A stretch of 64,000 bases of DNA from Echiichthys vipera (lineage: Eukaryota; Chordata; Actinopteri; Perciformes; Trachinidae): contig OY829655.1 in NCBI GenBank assembly GCA_963691815.1, positions 29,390,771-29,454,770 of the forward strand. Direction: 5' to 3'. The notes below the pieces were generated by a model. It was not told where the DNA came from. It saw only the letters and a list, made by a program, of their open reading frames with translations, and ran no database searches. The stretch's first letter is position 1; the number at the start of each line of letters is the position of its first letter. A program made the position numbers and the translations under genes. Positions 1 to 12,000 of the stretch are shown in pieces.

Positions 1-53
1 TGAAATTTCCAACACTGAAGGCTCTGATATCTGCCATGCTCATGTCAAATTAG
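1..53 (+). CDS. ttn: titin exon, C-terminal end of an Ig domain (cut by window start)
   Basis: Reads EISNTEGSDICHAHVKL before a GTAAC donor, phase 1 end. It closely resembles the end of the next Ig exon (EISNAEGTDTCHAHVKI), so these are paralogous neighbouring domains. Probably I76 if numbering runs back from I80. Confidence 0.85.
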   Translation, partial: KFPTLKALISAMLMSN

Positions 54-3000
54 GTAACACTAACCAACAACACACTGCTTGTAGTTCTTTCCATTTTATG
101 CATGAAGCGAATAATTCCCAGAGGTAACTACTAATGCCACTCACATAGACTTTCAAATGCCGTAAGCTTTCTTGCATTCATGTACAGGTAAATCTCCTTC
201 CATTCACATAGCCTCTTCTTCTACGCATGAGAACATCCGCGGATTCCTTCGGATTCGCGTTTTTCGTCCTCTGCATGTAAAGATCAGAGGTTTCTATGAC
301 TGATTCCGACATTGCTTCTCTCAGAACCCGTGCGGTTTGTCAAGAAACTGGAGGACGTCTGCCACAAGCTGGGTAAACCTTTGAGGCTGGAGTGCACTTA
401 CACTGGCAGCCAGAGGGTTAATGTGACATGGAAGAAGGACGACAAGTTGATCTGGGCTTCTTACCAGTACAACGTCAAAACCACCGGCTCCTCCTGCGTT
501 CTGGAGGTCCTCAACAGCGACGGAGCCGCATCTGCGGGAAAATACACGTGCGAAATTTCCAATGCCGAAGGAACTGACACCTGTCATGCTCATGTTAAAA
601 TAGGTAACATATTATCACATCCATCGCATCTCAGCAACCCCCGTGTGGTTTCAGTTACTAACACTAACGTCTGGTGTAGTTATCGTTTCCTGTGGTCCTG
701 TGCTCGTTGGTAACAAGAAGGAACATCCGAACAGTCCTGGGTTACATTGTTGTTGTGTTTAGGGTTGGCTGGTCCTGTGTTTGTTAGGTTTGGAAAAAAA
801 GACTATCATGTGTTGGAGGTCCTTGAGAGCATGTTTCATGTGTTGATACGGTCGGGTCAAATAAATATTTGCTTGCTCGGAAAAGGGATTCATGGACAGA
901 AGTATTTGGAATAGGGCTGATATTTGACAGTGTTTGTTTGCATTTGTGTTGCAGGTTGTTTCTATGTCGTCATACGTGTTGTGGCTCTCTGTTTTCCCTA
1001 TTGCAATGATAAAGGCCCGGTGGCCTGGCAAACGATACGTTGATTTGAATTTCGGAACATTCTCCAATGTCACATGGCCTGATTTCCTTCACTTTCTCCC
1101 CCACCAACAGAGCGCAAAGTTCCTCCAAACTTCACCAAGAAGCCCTCTGAGTCCATGATGGATTCCGCGGGTAAGACGGTCAAGATGGAGGGTCGGTTGT
1201 CTGGCTCCCAGCCACTGACCATCACCTGGTATAAGGACGACAATGAAATATACGGCTCTGACAAATACGATGTCAGCTTCCAGAACAACATGGCCGTACT
1301 GTGTGTCAAAGACTCTACCAGCTCTGACGGCGGTGTTTACACCTGCACGGCATCCAACGATGCTGGCAAAGCCTCTTGTCGGGTGTCTCTTACTATCTCA
1401 GGTATGAGTGTGTTTATCTTCATTAATTGACGTTTTATATTTGAAACTGATCATGTTGGGGCTTTATGTTTTGTAGCGTGTTCCTCTGAAAGTTAAAGCA
1501 TCTTCAGGTAAAACATTTCCCCGGTAAACCCAAGAAGTAAACCCCAAATAAATCCACCCCAAATAAATGTTCTCTGCAACATCAGGAACTGAGAACAGTG
1601 TGATAACACAAGCAACCCATGCTACATCTTTATTCAGCCAATACAAATGCAGCAAATGGTTTTATTTAGTAGTACCCGATCACACCAGAAGGTTTCAGGG
1701 TAAAATTCCAGCTACCCGTCCTTTTAAAATAGGCGGTGCTAGAAGCTTGGTGGCTTGGTGTCAACTAGTGGGCTGGTTGATGAGTTACTTTGGCTGGAAA
1801 GCTAACTGGTACTAGCTAACTTGTTGGGCGCCACCATAAAATATGCTTCTGATAGCCAGCCAAAATAGTTCTTTAAGCTAGCTAGCCTATGACATTATTA
1901 TTAGCTCGTCTCGCATTGCCAGGCTATACTTCAGTGCTGGAATTAAGTTTAAATATATGTATTTATTTAAACTTATCACAATCATCTTGGGCAGTGCTAA
2001 GTTGACGATGCAAAACAGATAGTGGAGGGCCTTATCAGGCTTTACCACAGCACTGTACACCCGGTAAGCCAGAATACCAATTAGATAACTACAATTTAGG
2101 GAGAGACCAAGCTTGGTCGCTTCTTGGACAGTGACTGGCCCTCACTGTCACTGGCAGACATTTTCTCCATTGGGTGTTTGTTCCCAAGATGGCCAGGAAG
2201 TTTGGAATTGACCATTTAAGATTTTTAGATGTAATCAAATGTTGTCTTTAATCAGACTTTGTCTCAGAGCTAGATAACGGACAGAGAGTCTTGGGTAAGA
2301 TAATGTTTCCAGTACAAATACTTCCCTCTAAATGGTTTCTGCTAAGGTTTGCAGAAGAGGCTCCGGTGCCCTGCCCATAATGTCACTGTTTGGAAAAGCA
2401 AGTATCTGTAATTGTCCTGCTTCTTTCACATCATTCCTTCAGAAACTGGCCAGGCTCCAAAGTTCGACACCCCTCTGCAGCCAGTGACGGTGAACGAGGG
2501 CGACAAGATGAGCCTCAAGTGCCATATCAGCGGCACTCCTCCGATGACCATCCAGTGGATGAAAGACAGGAGAGAGCTGAAATCCAGTGGAAATACCAAA
2601 ATCACGTTTGTTGGCGGGGCGGCCTCTCTGGAGGTCAGTCCGGTCTCAAAGAGCGACGCAGGGGATTACCTCTGCAAAGCCAGCAACGCTATAGGCAGTG
2701 ACTTCTGCAAGTCCAAGGTCACTGTGAAAGGTAACGTAATGTGTAATGACTGTTACTACCTGTCCTCCTGTGTTTAATTTTTTATTTTGAGAACATGGAT
2801 ACTTTACTATCACAGCCCTCAACCAATGATCTCAGATTGGGCTGTTTCAGGCGAGTAAATCTTGTTTTGGGTATCTTGTGGCAACTTTTTGTGCTACTGA
2901 AGCAATAAAAAGTTTTGTTCTGCTTTTTTTTTTTTAAGTTGATAAACTGGGTTAAATAGGTTTCACATACAATGACTGATGAACGGACAAAGTGTTATTT

Positions 3001-6000
3001 CAGTTTATTCACTTCAATTCAATTTTATTTACAGTGCCAAATCATAACAAAAGTTATCTCAGGACTTTACATTTTCTGTTCCTTTTCAAATTATTTAGTA
3101 AGCTTTGTGTTAAGTCTCATTAATGTTTACATCTGTTGAAACAAGTGAAGCTGTTTTGTTTGTACAACATCTGAAACACCTGGAGGAAATCTGGAAAACA
3201 GTAACCTAATAAAAACAATTGACGACTTTAACAGCAGTTGGGTTTAAAGTTCTGATTGGGCTCTTTGGTGTCAGTCAAATGTTGACTATTGATTGATTTT
3301 CAGATAAAGGAACCAAGGCCGCCCCCGCCGAGGCCGCAGCCCCGGCTGCATCTGCTCCAGTCAAAAAGCTTGACAACCTTTTCTTCATCGAGGAACCCAA
3401 AAACATTTCTGTCACAGAGAGTAAGTACACTGTTAGGGGCTGTTTGGCCTGAAACAACACAGGAAACAAACTAAAGGTGTTGGAGGAATTTAACTGTAGG
3501 ACAGATGTCGACTTGTGCACGTGGAACTACATGTTTGCTTGTTTTATTCTTTGCAGAGGGCACCGCGACCTTCATCGCCAAGATCGGGGGCGACCCGATC
3601 CCCAGCGTGAAATGGATGAAGGGCAAATGGAGGCAGATCACCCCCGGTGGTCGTATCTCCATCGTGCACAAGGGCCAGGATGCCAAAATGGAGATCAAAG
3701 AGGTGACCAAGTCTGACGCCGGTGCCTACAGATGTGTCGCCACCAACAAACACGGAGAGATCGAGTGCAGCGCTGACATGGAGGTCACCAAGAAGGAGGA
3801 AGCGCAGGCAATGGGAGACATAAGGACAATGCTGAAGAAGTAAGAGAGTGTTGCTTGATTTCTTTATTCAGTCTTTGAGAGAAACAGAGTGATTGATTCT
3901 TGATTCTTGGTGGGCTACACGGTGGTGTAGTGGTTAGCACTGTCGCCTCACAGCAAGAAGGTTCTGTGTGGAGTTTGCATGTTCTCCCCGTGTCTGCGTG
4001 GGTTTTCTCCGGGTTCTCCGGTTTCCTCCCACAGTCCAAAGACGTGCAGGTGTTCGGTTCAGTGATGACTCTAAATCACCCGTAGGTGTGAATGTTTGTC
4101 TGTCTCTGTTCGTCTCAATGTGCCCTGCGATAGACTGGCGTCCTATCCAGGGTGGACTCGCCTCACGCCGGATCCCCAGCTGGGATTGGGTCCAGCCCCC
4201 CCTGCGACCCCGACAGGGACAAGCGGTTGAAGATGAATGATGCTTGATCCTTGGTCCTCTTGAAAACAAGATCTCTCTGGTTACCTTTTCTGATCGTGTA
4301 CTTGATGTTTCTCAGGACTCCCTCAAAGCAGAAGAGTCCCAAGAAAGAAGGAGACGTCGATATTGTGGAGTTGCTCAGAGGTCATGACCCCAAAGACTAC
4401 GAGAAGATCTTGACCGAGCACGGCATCCACGACTACCGCGCCATCCTGCAGGCCGTTGAGTTCCTGAAGAAGGAGAAGGAGATGGCGACCGGAAAAGTGG
4501 TGAGTGAGAGAAAATGGCAGACATGAGAGTGGTATCACTGAACATCTGACTCTCTGAGAGAGCGATAAAAGGTGGTCAAGAACTCTTTGTTAATGTTGTT
4601 TTTCCGCGCTGCAGGAGGTCGAGCATGGTGGCCGTGTTGCAGACGAGGACATGGTCAAACTCATCCAGCAGCTGGAGGGACGCGTCGGCACAGAGGTACC
4701 TGTAAACAACCAACACCATAACAAGTACACTGACTGTTGTTAAAATGAATACTAGGTCAAAAGTATACGGACACACAATAACATTCAGGGGATGAACGTG
4801 GGATTTAATTGATCCACCTCCAAAGTTCTGTAGATTTTAGCATTAAACCGAAACCAGGAGCCTGTAAAGACGGACCCATCAGCATCACGATTAAACCACG
4901 TTTTGAATCCTCAGCCCGTCTCCGTGATCGAGGACATCCAGGACCAGACAACCACTGAGAATAAGACGGCCACCTTCGAGTGCCGCATCCAGATCAACTA
5001 CCCGGAGATCACCCTCACCTGGTACAAAGGCACGCAGAAACTGGACAGCAGCGACAAGTACGACATCAGCAGCGTTGGCGAGCGTCATTATCTGAGCGTC
5101 AAGAACTGCCAGGTTAAAGATCAGGGCAACTACCGTGTGGTGTGTGGTCCTCACATCTCCAATGCCAAGCTCACCGTCACAGGTAAGTCTGAGCGTTTGA
5201 ACTTCCTGTCCTGTCCGAGGGACATCTCTCTGTACGTCTGTGATGTGTCCTCACTCGTTAATTTTATTATCAGGAGCGGCTTTGAAGACAGGTGAGCGAC
5301 TTCAAACTAACAGAACAACTGACCTCTTTGAACCTGCTGCTTTATTCTTGTTTTTTGTGGTTTTACTGTTTTGTGTTTCTTTCATATTTAGTCAAAACTA
5401 CAAAGACTCAGGTTATAACACAGAAATAATTACGACAAATCAATAAAATAACTGATGTTATAAACTAACATGAACCTAATATTGTGAAATCAGAAGTTAA
5501 CTCTGATTGTCTGGTTTTTAGCCGAACAAATTCAGTTCACTAAAGGCATCAGAAGCATCGAGGTCAGTGAACGCAACTGTGCCACCTTCGAGTGCGAGTT
5601 GTCGTTCGACAACGCCACCGTCACATGGTACAAAGACTCGTGGGAGCTTAGAGAGAGCCCAAAATATAACTTCAGGACGGAGGGCCGATGCCACTTTATG
5701 ACCATTCGCAACGTAACAGCAGAGGATGAAGGTTTGTCAAACTATGAGTTTAAACTGCACATTTAAGACATTTTATTAGAATTAACAATCTACTGCATCA
5801 TCTTACAGTACATTTTATATATTCAACTTTTAGGGCTGCACAATACTGACAAGAAATCATTAGTAAACAGTTTAAATATACATTTTGTAATTGGCAAATG
5901 CAGAATGGCAATCAAAATACCTATGGTCAGGAAAGCTGGGTCAGGACCCAAAGAACCAGGTCGCGGGTCCAAGCGGCCGAAATGTGTTTCCTCAGGAGGG

Positions 6001-9000
6001 GGTCTGGAGTCTCCCTTAGAGAGAGGGGGAGAAGTTCAGCATCCGTGAGGAACTCGGAGTAGAGCCGCTGCTCCTTTGCGTTGAAAGAAGCCAGTTGAGG
6101 TGGTTCAGGATCATCTGGTAAGGATGAACCCTGGGCGCCTCCCTAGGGAGGTGTTCCAGGCACGTCCAGCTGGGAGGAGGCCTCGGGGAAGACCCAGGAC
6201 CAGGTGGAGAGATTAGATCTCCACACTGGCCTGGGAACGCCTCGGGATCCCCCAGTTAGAGCTGGTTAATGTGGCCCGGGAAAGGGAAGTTTGGGGTCCC
6301 CTGCTAAAGCTGCTGCCCCCGCGACCCGACCCCGGATAAGAGGCTGAAGATGAGATGAGATGAGAAATATGCAGAACAAAGAAAACTCAGAGAGCACTAC
6401 ACACACACACACGAGGCCAGTTGGTCAAAGACAAAAGCCCAAAATCACAGCGAGGGCAACTATTTAAGCAGAGGGACAGTCTGGAAGGTGGTAGGTGGTA
6501 GGTGGTTGGAGGAGATCGCCAGATGCCGCAGCAATCAAATCACCTGCAGAACCAGGAAGTAGGCAGGTCTCATGCCAGCCAATCCTCGGCAAGGGATCCC
6601 ACATCCTGCTTAGCCTGACATAGATGCACAACACAGATAGACAGAGATACTGGAGGAGGCCGTAACAGGCAATAAAATTTATATATATTAACTTGTTTAT
6701 CTGCTTTAATTGTGCAGCCTTAAATGATGATATTTGAAATGTAACTGACACCAGCTTTAGTTCAGAATTAGCTGTGTCTTCATCGAGTTTAAACACAGAG
6801 AAAATTAAGATTATATGTTAAGATTAGCATTAATAATGTCTCTACTCCGTCAGGCGTTTATTCTGTGATCGCTCGTCTGGAGCCGATGGGAGAAGCTCGC
6901 AGCACAGCTGAGCTTTACGTGTCAGGCAAAGGTCCGTACGTTTTTATCCCACTGATAAAGTTACACTTAAAAAACAGATTAATAGTTGTAATAACAATTT
7001 GCACCTTGTCATTTCACAGAGATTGGGTTAGGAAGGGTTCCTCAGGGTGAGTACTCTTAAGAGAACTGATGACAGTAAAACTGAACATCCTCAGCTCTGA
7101 ACTTAGTGTTTCTAATTTAAATAAACTAAATTTAATTAAATGTATCACTGAATACATTTACATGCACACTAATATTCAACTATTACTCAAAAATGTCAAA
7201 TAAAGGCAGAAAAAAGCAACAAAAACACTGAAAGACGTTAACAGGCTTTTGGATACGTGCGGACAACGTAACGTCACCCTCAAGGGGGAGGAAGTAAACA
7301 AGGATATTAGTGGTATATTAATTTCCATTGGCCATGTAAACAGCTTGTACGAATATATAATATATAATATAATAAGTATGTCTTTTTTTAAATAAGGGGG
7401 AAAACCTGGGATATTTTGTGCATGTGAATGTAATTAGTGAACTTCTGTCTGAAGTGCAAGAGATGCTGAGTTTTACTGTCAACAACAAACAAATGAATAA
7501 ATAAATATTAAAGATATTTCCGTTAATTTGAAGATTAATTAACTCAAGTTGTGTGTTTGTGGGTAAACCCTTAGACGTCCCTGACACAGCAGTTCACGTA
7601 CAAGAAGCAGCGTCTATGTTTGTTAGAGGTGAGTCCGGGACACTTTATTTAAAATACCAACTTAACCATCGAACATCGCTCGGCTTGTTTCATTCAAAAT
7701 GTCTTTTTCCACCAAAAGATTCCTCCGAGTTTTATCGCTACGAAGAACGAACGGAAGTGAAAGGTACAACAGATATTGGATTGTGAGATTGGTACTAACT
7801 GTCATCTCTTCCAACGTTATTAATTCTTATTTTTGCGTGAATAAATGTAATTCACAGAGTTCCCATCCTTAAAACCTTCATCTTCATCCTCCCGTAACTC
7901 TCATCCTCAGTAACAGTGTGGTCGTTTTGAACCCAGTTAATATTAATTACATCATCATCCCTCCTAATAACTCAAATATCATAATAACGTGTGAAGTCGT
8001 GCCCATAACAACAACAGAGTTTAACTTTACTGAATAGAAACAAATGAACAGAAGAGGATTAAAGCCAAAACGATCATTCATGAGATCAAAGACAAGAGTG
8101 CAAAATGTAAAAACGTGATTAAATTCTGAATTCTGACATTAATTTCAAAGGTATATCATTTACGTCATACACAGAGATTAGGTTTAAACAACTAAGATTA
8201 AAGGATTCAATTTGGATAAATTCAATTTCTACATAATTCTAATCTGGGAATCAGAATTAGTCAGAGATTAAAGTCTGAAGAAATCCAGATTTTACTCATT
8301 ATTTAATTATTCTCTGAATGTAAATATCTCAGATTAAAGAGATTAATCTCAGAATTCCTGCAGTAAAATTCTGAGATTAAAATCTAATTTTTCAACTCAA
8401 ATCAGAGATTATTACAAATCTGAATCCTGACTTTTATGGCAGAGGTTTCCGACCTTGGACTCATAATTTAAAATTCTCAGATTAAGGAATTTAAACCTAT
8501 AAATTCTCAATAAAAGGCCAATTTTAAAATCAGATGTTCCAAATTAAAAATCAGAGATTATCGCAAATCAGATTAAAGAATTAAATCCTAAATTAAACTC
8601 AGATATTTTAAATTAAAGTCAGAATTCTGATATTTAAAAAAGAAATCTCTGAATAAAAATTTGTTAATTAAGTCTGAATTTTGACTTTGATTTCGAGGTT
8701 TCTTGTTGTTTTTTCTTAATTCCTAGAGATTTAATGACAAATTGTCGGATTAGAGTTGTAAATTAAATTAACATAAATAGTCTGCAGCATAAAACTTGAC
8801 ATTAAAGTCTGACTCTTTGATTAAACCTGAATTTACAAAGTCAAATTTTGAGTTTTATCTCAAACCTTTGAGATGAATCTAATGATTGTTTTGCATAATC
8901 TTCTTCTGCACGGACGTAAACTGTAAACGCGAACTCTCTAACGGTTGATTATCCTTTCAATGATCTGCTTTAGCTTTCAAAAGTCTGACAGTTGAAGAGG

Positions 9001-12000
9001 AGACGGTTTCAGTTCAGTTCTCCTCGACCACAGGTATCAACATCACTCTGTTATATTAAATAACATCATCGGCGTAAACACTGATCACTATGTTTGTGTC
9101 TGTAAACATCTGTTTGTGCGTCACACGTCTGTTTGTCCCGTCAGTCGCCATTCTGCCTCCATGCTTCTTCATCAATTACGTTTATTCGCAGTAAATCTTA
9201 ATTTTCTCGTCCGTAACGTTGGAACGTCAAAGACCTGCGACAGTCTTTCATGTCCGGTTCTTTCTGTCACTTTTCTTCTTCACCAGAAGAGAAAAAAGCT
9301 GTTGGAGAAACAGTTGAGAGGACTCATGTGGAGATGAGAGAAGTCGTCCCCGAAGGTATAAACGCTTTTATTTTGTAGAAAGCAAGCGGGCTTCTGGCTG
9401 TTCCACAACGCTTGTGGCTGTAACGAGCAGCAATCTGTTAGCCGCCATGTTTGTTTCCATGTTTAACGCTTCAAATGGTGGTGTGGTGGTTAGCGCTGTC
9501 ACCTCACAGCGAGAGGGTTCCTGGTTTGAATCCCGGCTGGGACCCTTCTGTGTGGAGTTTGCATGTTGTCCCCGTGTCTGCGTGGGTTTTCTCCGGGTTC
9601 TCCGGTTTCCTCCCACAGTCCAAAGACGTGCAGGTGTTCGGTTCATTGATGACTCTAAATCACCCGTAGGTGTGAATGGTTGTCCGTCTCTGTTCGTCTC
9701 TATGTGTCCTGTGATAGACTGGCGTCCTGGCCAAGGTGTACCCCGCCTCACGCCCGTAGTCAGACAAGGACAAGCAGTTGAAGATGAGTGAATGAATGAA
9801 CGCATCAAACGCTCGCAGCTCGCTTGTAGAAGCTTTCTTTCTCCAAAGCTGTTTGAGTGTAGATCTTTTCGTGTCGTCTGTCTTCTTCTTCATGTCGTTC
9901 TTATTCCTGTTCCATGTCTTCTACTCTTCTTCTTCTTCTCCTTACTTCTTTTACTAACCCTCACTAGAGCTTTCTGTATAGTATGCAGCAGAGAGTAGAA
10001 AGTAGAGCTTGGCCGTCGTAGTTTTAACGTGAACTTTCTTCATCTTTCAAGTTCCTGAGGTTTACAGGAGACTAGAGGAGAAGCCCTCTGAGCCTGCAGC
10101 TCCGCTTCCAGCTCCAGTCCAAGGTATCTGCAAATACCTCTTCTTGTCATCGTTCTGTTTTATATATGTACCTTATGTTTTGTTGGACTGTATCTTTAAA
10201 AACCTTCCTTGTTTCAGTCACATTGTTTGTTCCTTTCTTAATGTATCTCTCTTAAAGACCTGATAACTAAAGATTCTTGACGTTAGCATCTATTGTGGTA
10301 AGAAAACTGAACTCCGTGATGATATTTTTAAAGTACCTGAAGCAAAGAAGCAGCAGCCTGAGTTCACTGCCACCGCTCCGGCTCGCCGAGAGGAACCTCC
10401 GGCCCCAGAAGGTAATGTTCATAACGAAATGTTTCATTACTGCGTGTTATATGTTCTTTGAGATCTTAGAGAGTCTTTATCGGCTCACGTTCTTAATTCT
10501 TAATAAAAAACATACAAAAAAATATCTTTTTGGAAAAAATGTTGAAAGACAAGTAAATAAAACCTTTAATTTCTTAATTTTTTACAGATATTTCACCTAG
10601 ATAACAGCTGTGTTTATATATAGTATAAATATACTTATATATAAGTTATCGTTTTTGGAAACGTACACTATAAGGACACGATTTTAACGTTAAGGAAACT
10701 CATGTTTTACTTCGGATGATCGTAAAATCAGATGATCCTATCCTTTATATCTTTGTTAATTTGTAACAGCAGTTTTTACACATACTGCATATCATTATTT
10801 ATAGACAAGTAAGTGTTTTTCAACATTACACAGCAAGTTCACAAACTTTACCCTTTAGATAATCGCAAAACCTGACAATCAAGTCGTTAATATCTTTATA
10901 AAATAAAGCTCTGAGGATGAACTTCAAAGGTTTTCTCTTCGTGTCTGTGTAACTTAATGTTGTCTAATGTGTCTCAGCATTCTTACAATGTGTAAAGAGC
11001 ATTGTATTCTTGGCTGTACATCTTTCAGTGTGTCTGTTATACTGTATATATGTGTCTATTTGTTATCTTTCCATCTTTTACCTCTTCTTTAACTCTTAAA
11101 GCTGTTGACTCACAGTAATATGTCTCTGTTAACCTTGAAGAACCTTCAGTTTACACCAAACCAGAACCTGAACAAAAGAAGGTGATCGCTCCCAGAAAGG
11201 TCACCCCTGAACCTTATCAACCAAAGCCATCACCCGAGCCAATAGCGGTTCCTCCCGAGCCTAAAGTGGCGCCTCAGAAGCCGGCGGTGCCTGAGCCGAA
11301 AGTGCCCAAAATGAAGCCTGAACCTGAAGCACCGAGAGTTGAACCTGCAAAGACAAAAGCAGAACCCCCTAAAGCGAGAGGTAAAGTAGTTAAACTGGAA
11401 AGACATTGTGGGTTTCAGTATGTCTTTCTTGTTGTTTGTTTCATGTTGCTTTGACATACAAATATAACTATTTAACATGTTTGTGTAAATCTTCTTAAAT
11501 GTTCTAAGATGTTCTTCACTGCTAACCTCTTTAAAATGAACATTGTTTAATATACTTGTTCCTCAACAAACTAACGCTAATGTCATAGCTGTAGAGTATT
11601 AATAATGAAGCTCACACCTTGTTCCCACAATAACCTTTTGATAAATGTAGAGTTAAAATGGAAAATCTTTTAATGTTCTTCAAAGTGCCCGCTGTAGCCA
11701 AACCAGAGGAAGTCGTAGTTGAGCCAATCGCCGCAAAGATAACTCCACCAAAGCCTGAAGATAGTTTACCAAAAGGTACTGAAAGACGGATTCTGCTTCC
11801 AGCTTTGAACTCTTTGCTATGTGTTGTCATGTGATTGGCTTTCTGTAAGACAAACCAGTCTGTTATTTGTTTTATGTTCTCTTATTATGCGTTTCTGTAT
11901 TAACACTCGTTAGAGTGGACCGTAATGTTGAACCCGTAGTGGTTTCCCGTAGGTTACTGAACTTTTACACTGTGTAATGTTCTTTAAAGCACCAGAACGA

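Noticed and set aside
3839..3843. In-frame TAA after MLKK as a possible protein end
   Set aside because: The stop lies beyond a clear GTAAGAG donor at 3840, and the next exon resumes KTPSKQKSPKKEG in the expected phase and matches human titin.
7116..7560. Additional PEVK exons in the AT-rich introns of the proximal PEVK
   Set aside because: No AG...GT segment with an open phase-1 frame and suitable composition was found; short chance frames only.
9414..9808. Overlapping open frames of about 125-146 codons on both strands near 9400-9800, and similar ones near 3900-4270
   Set aside because: Both places are the same SINE family; the open frames come from its GC-rich body and are not genes.
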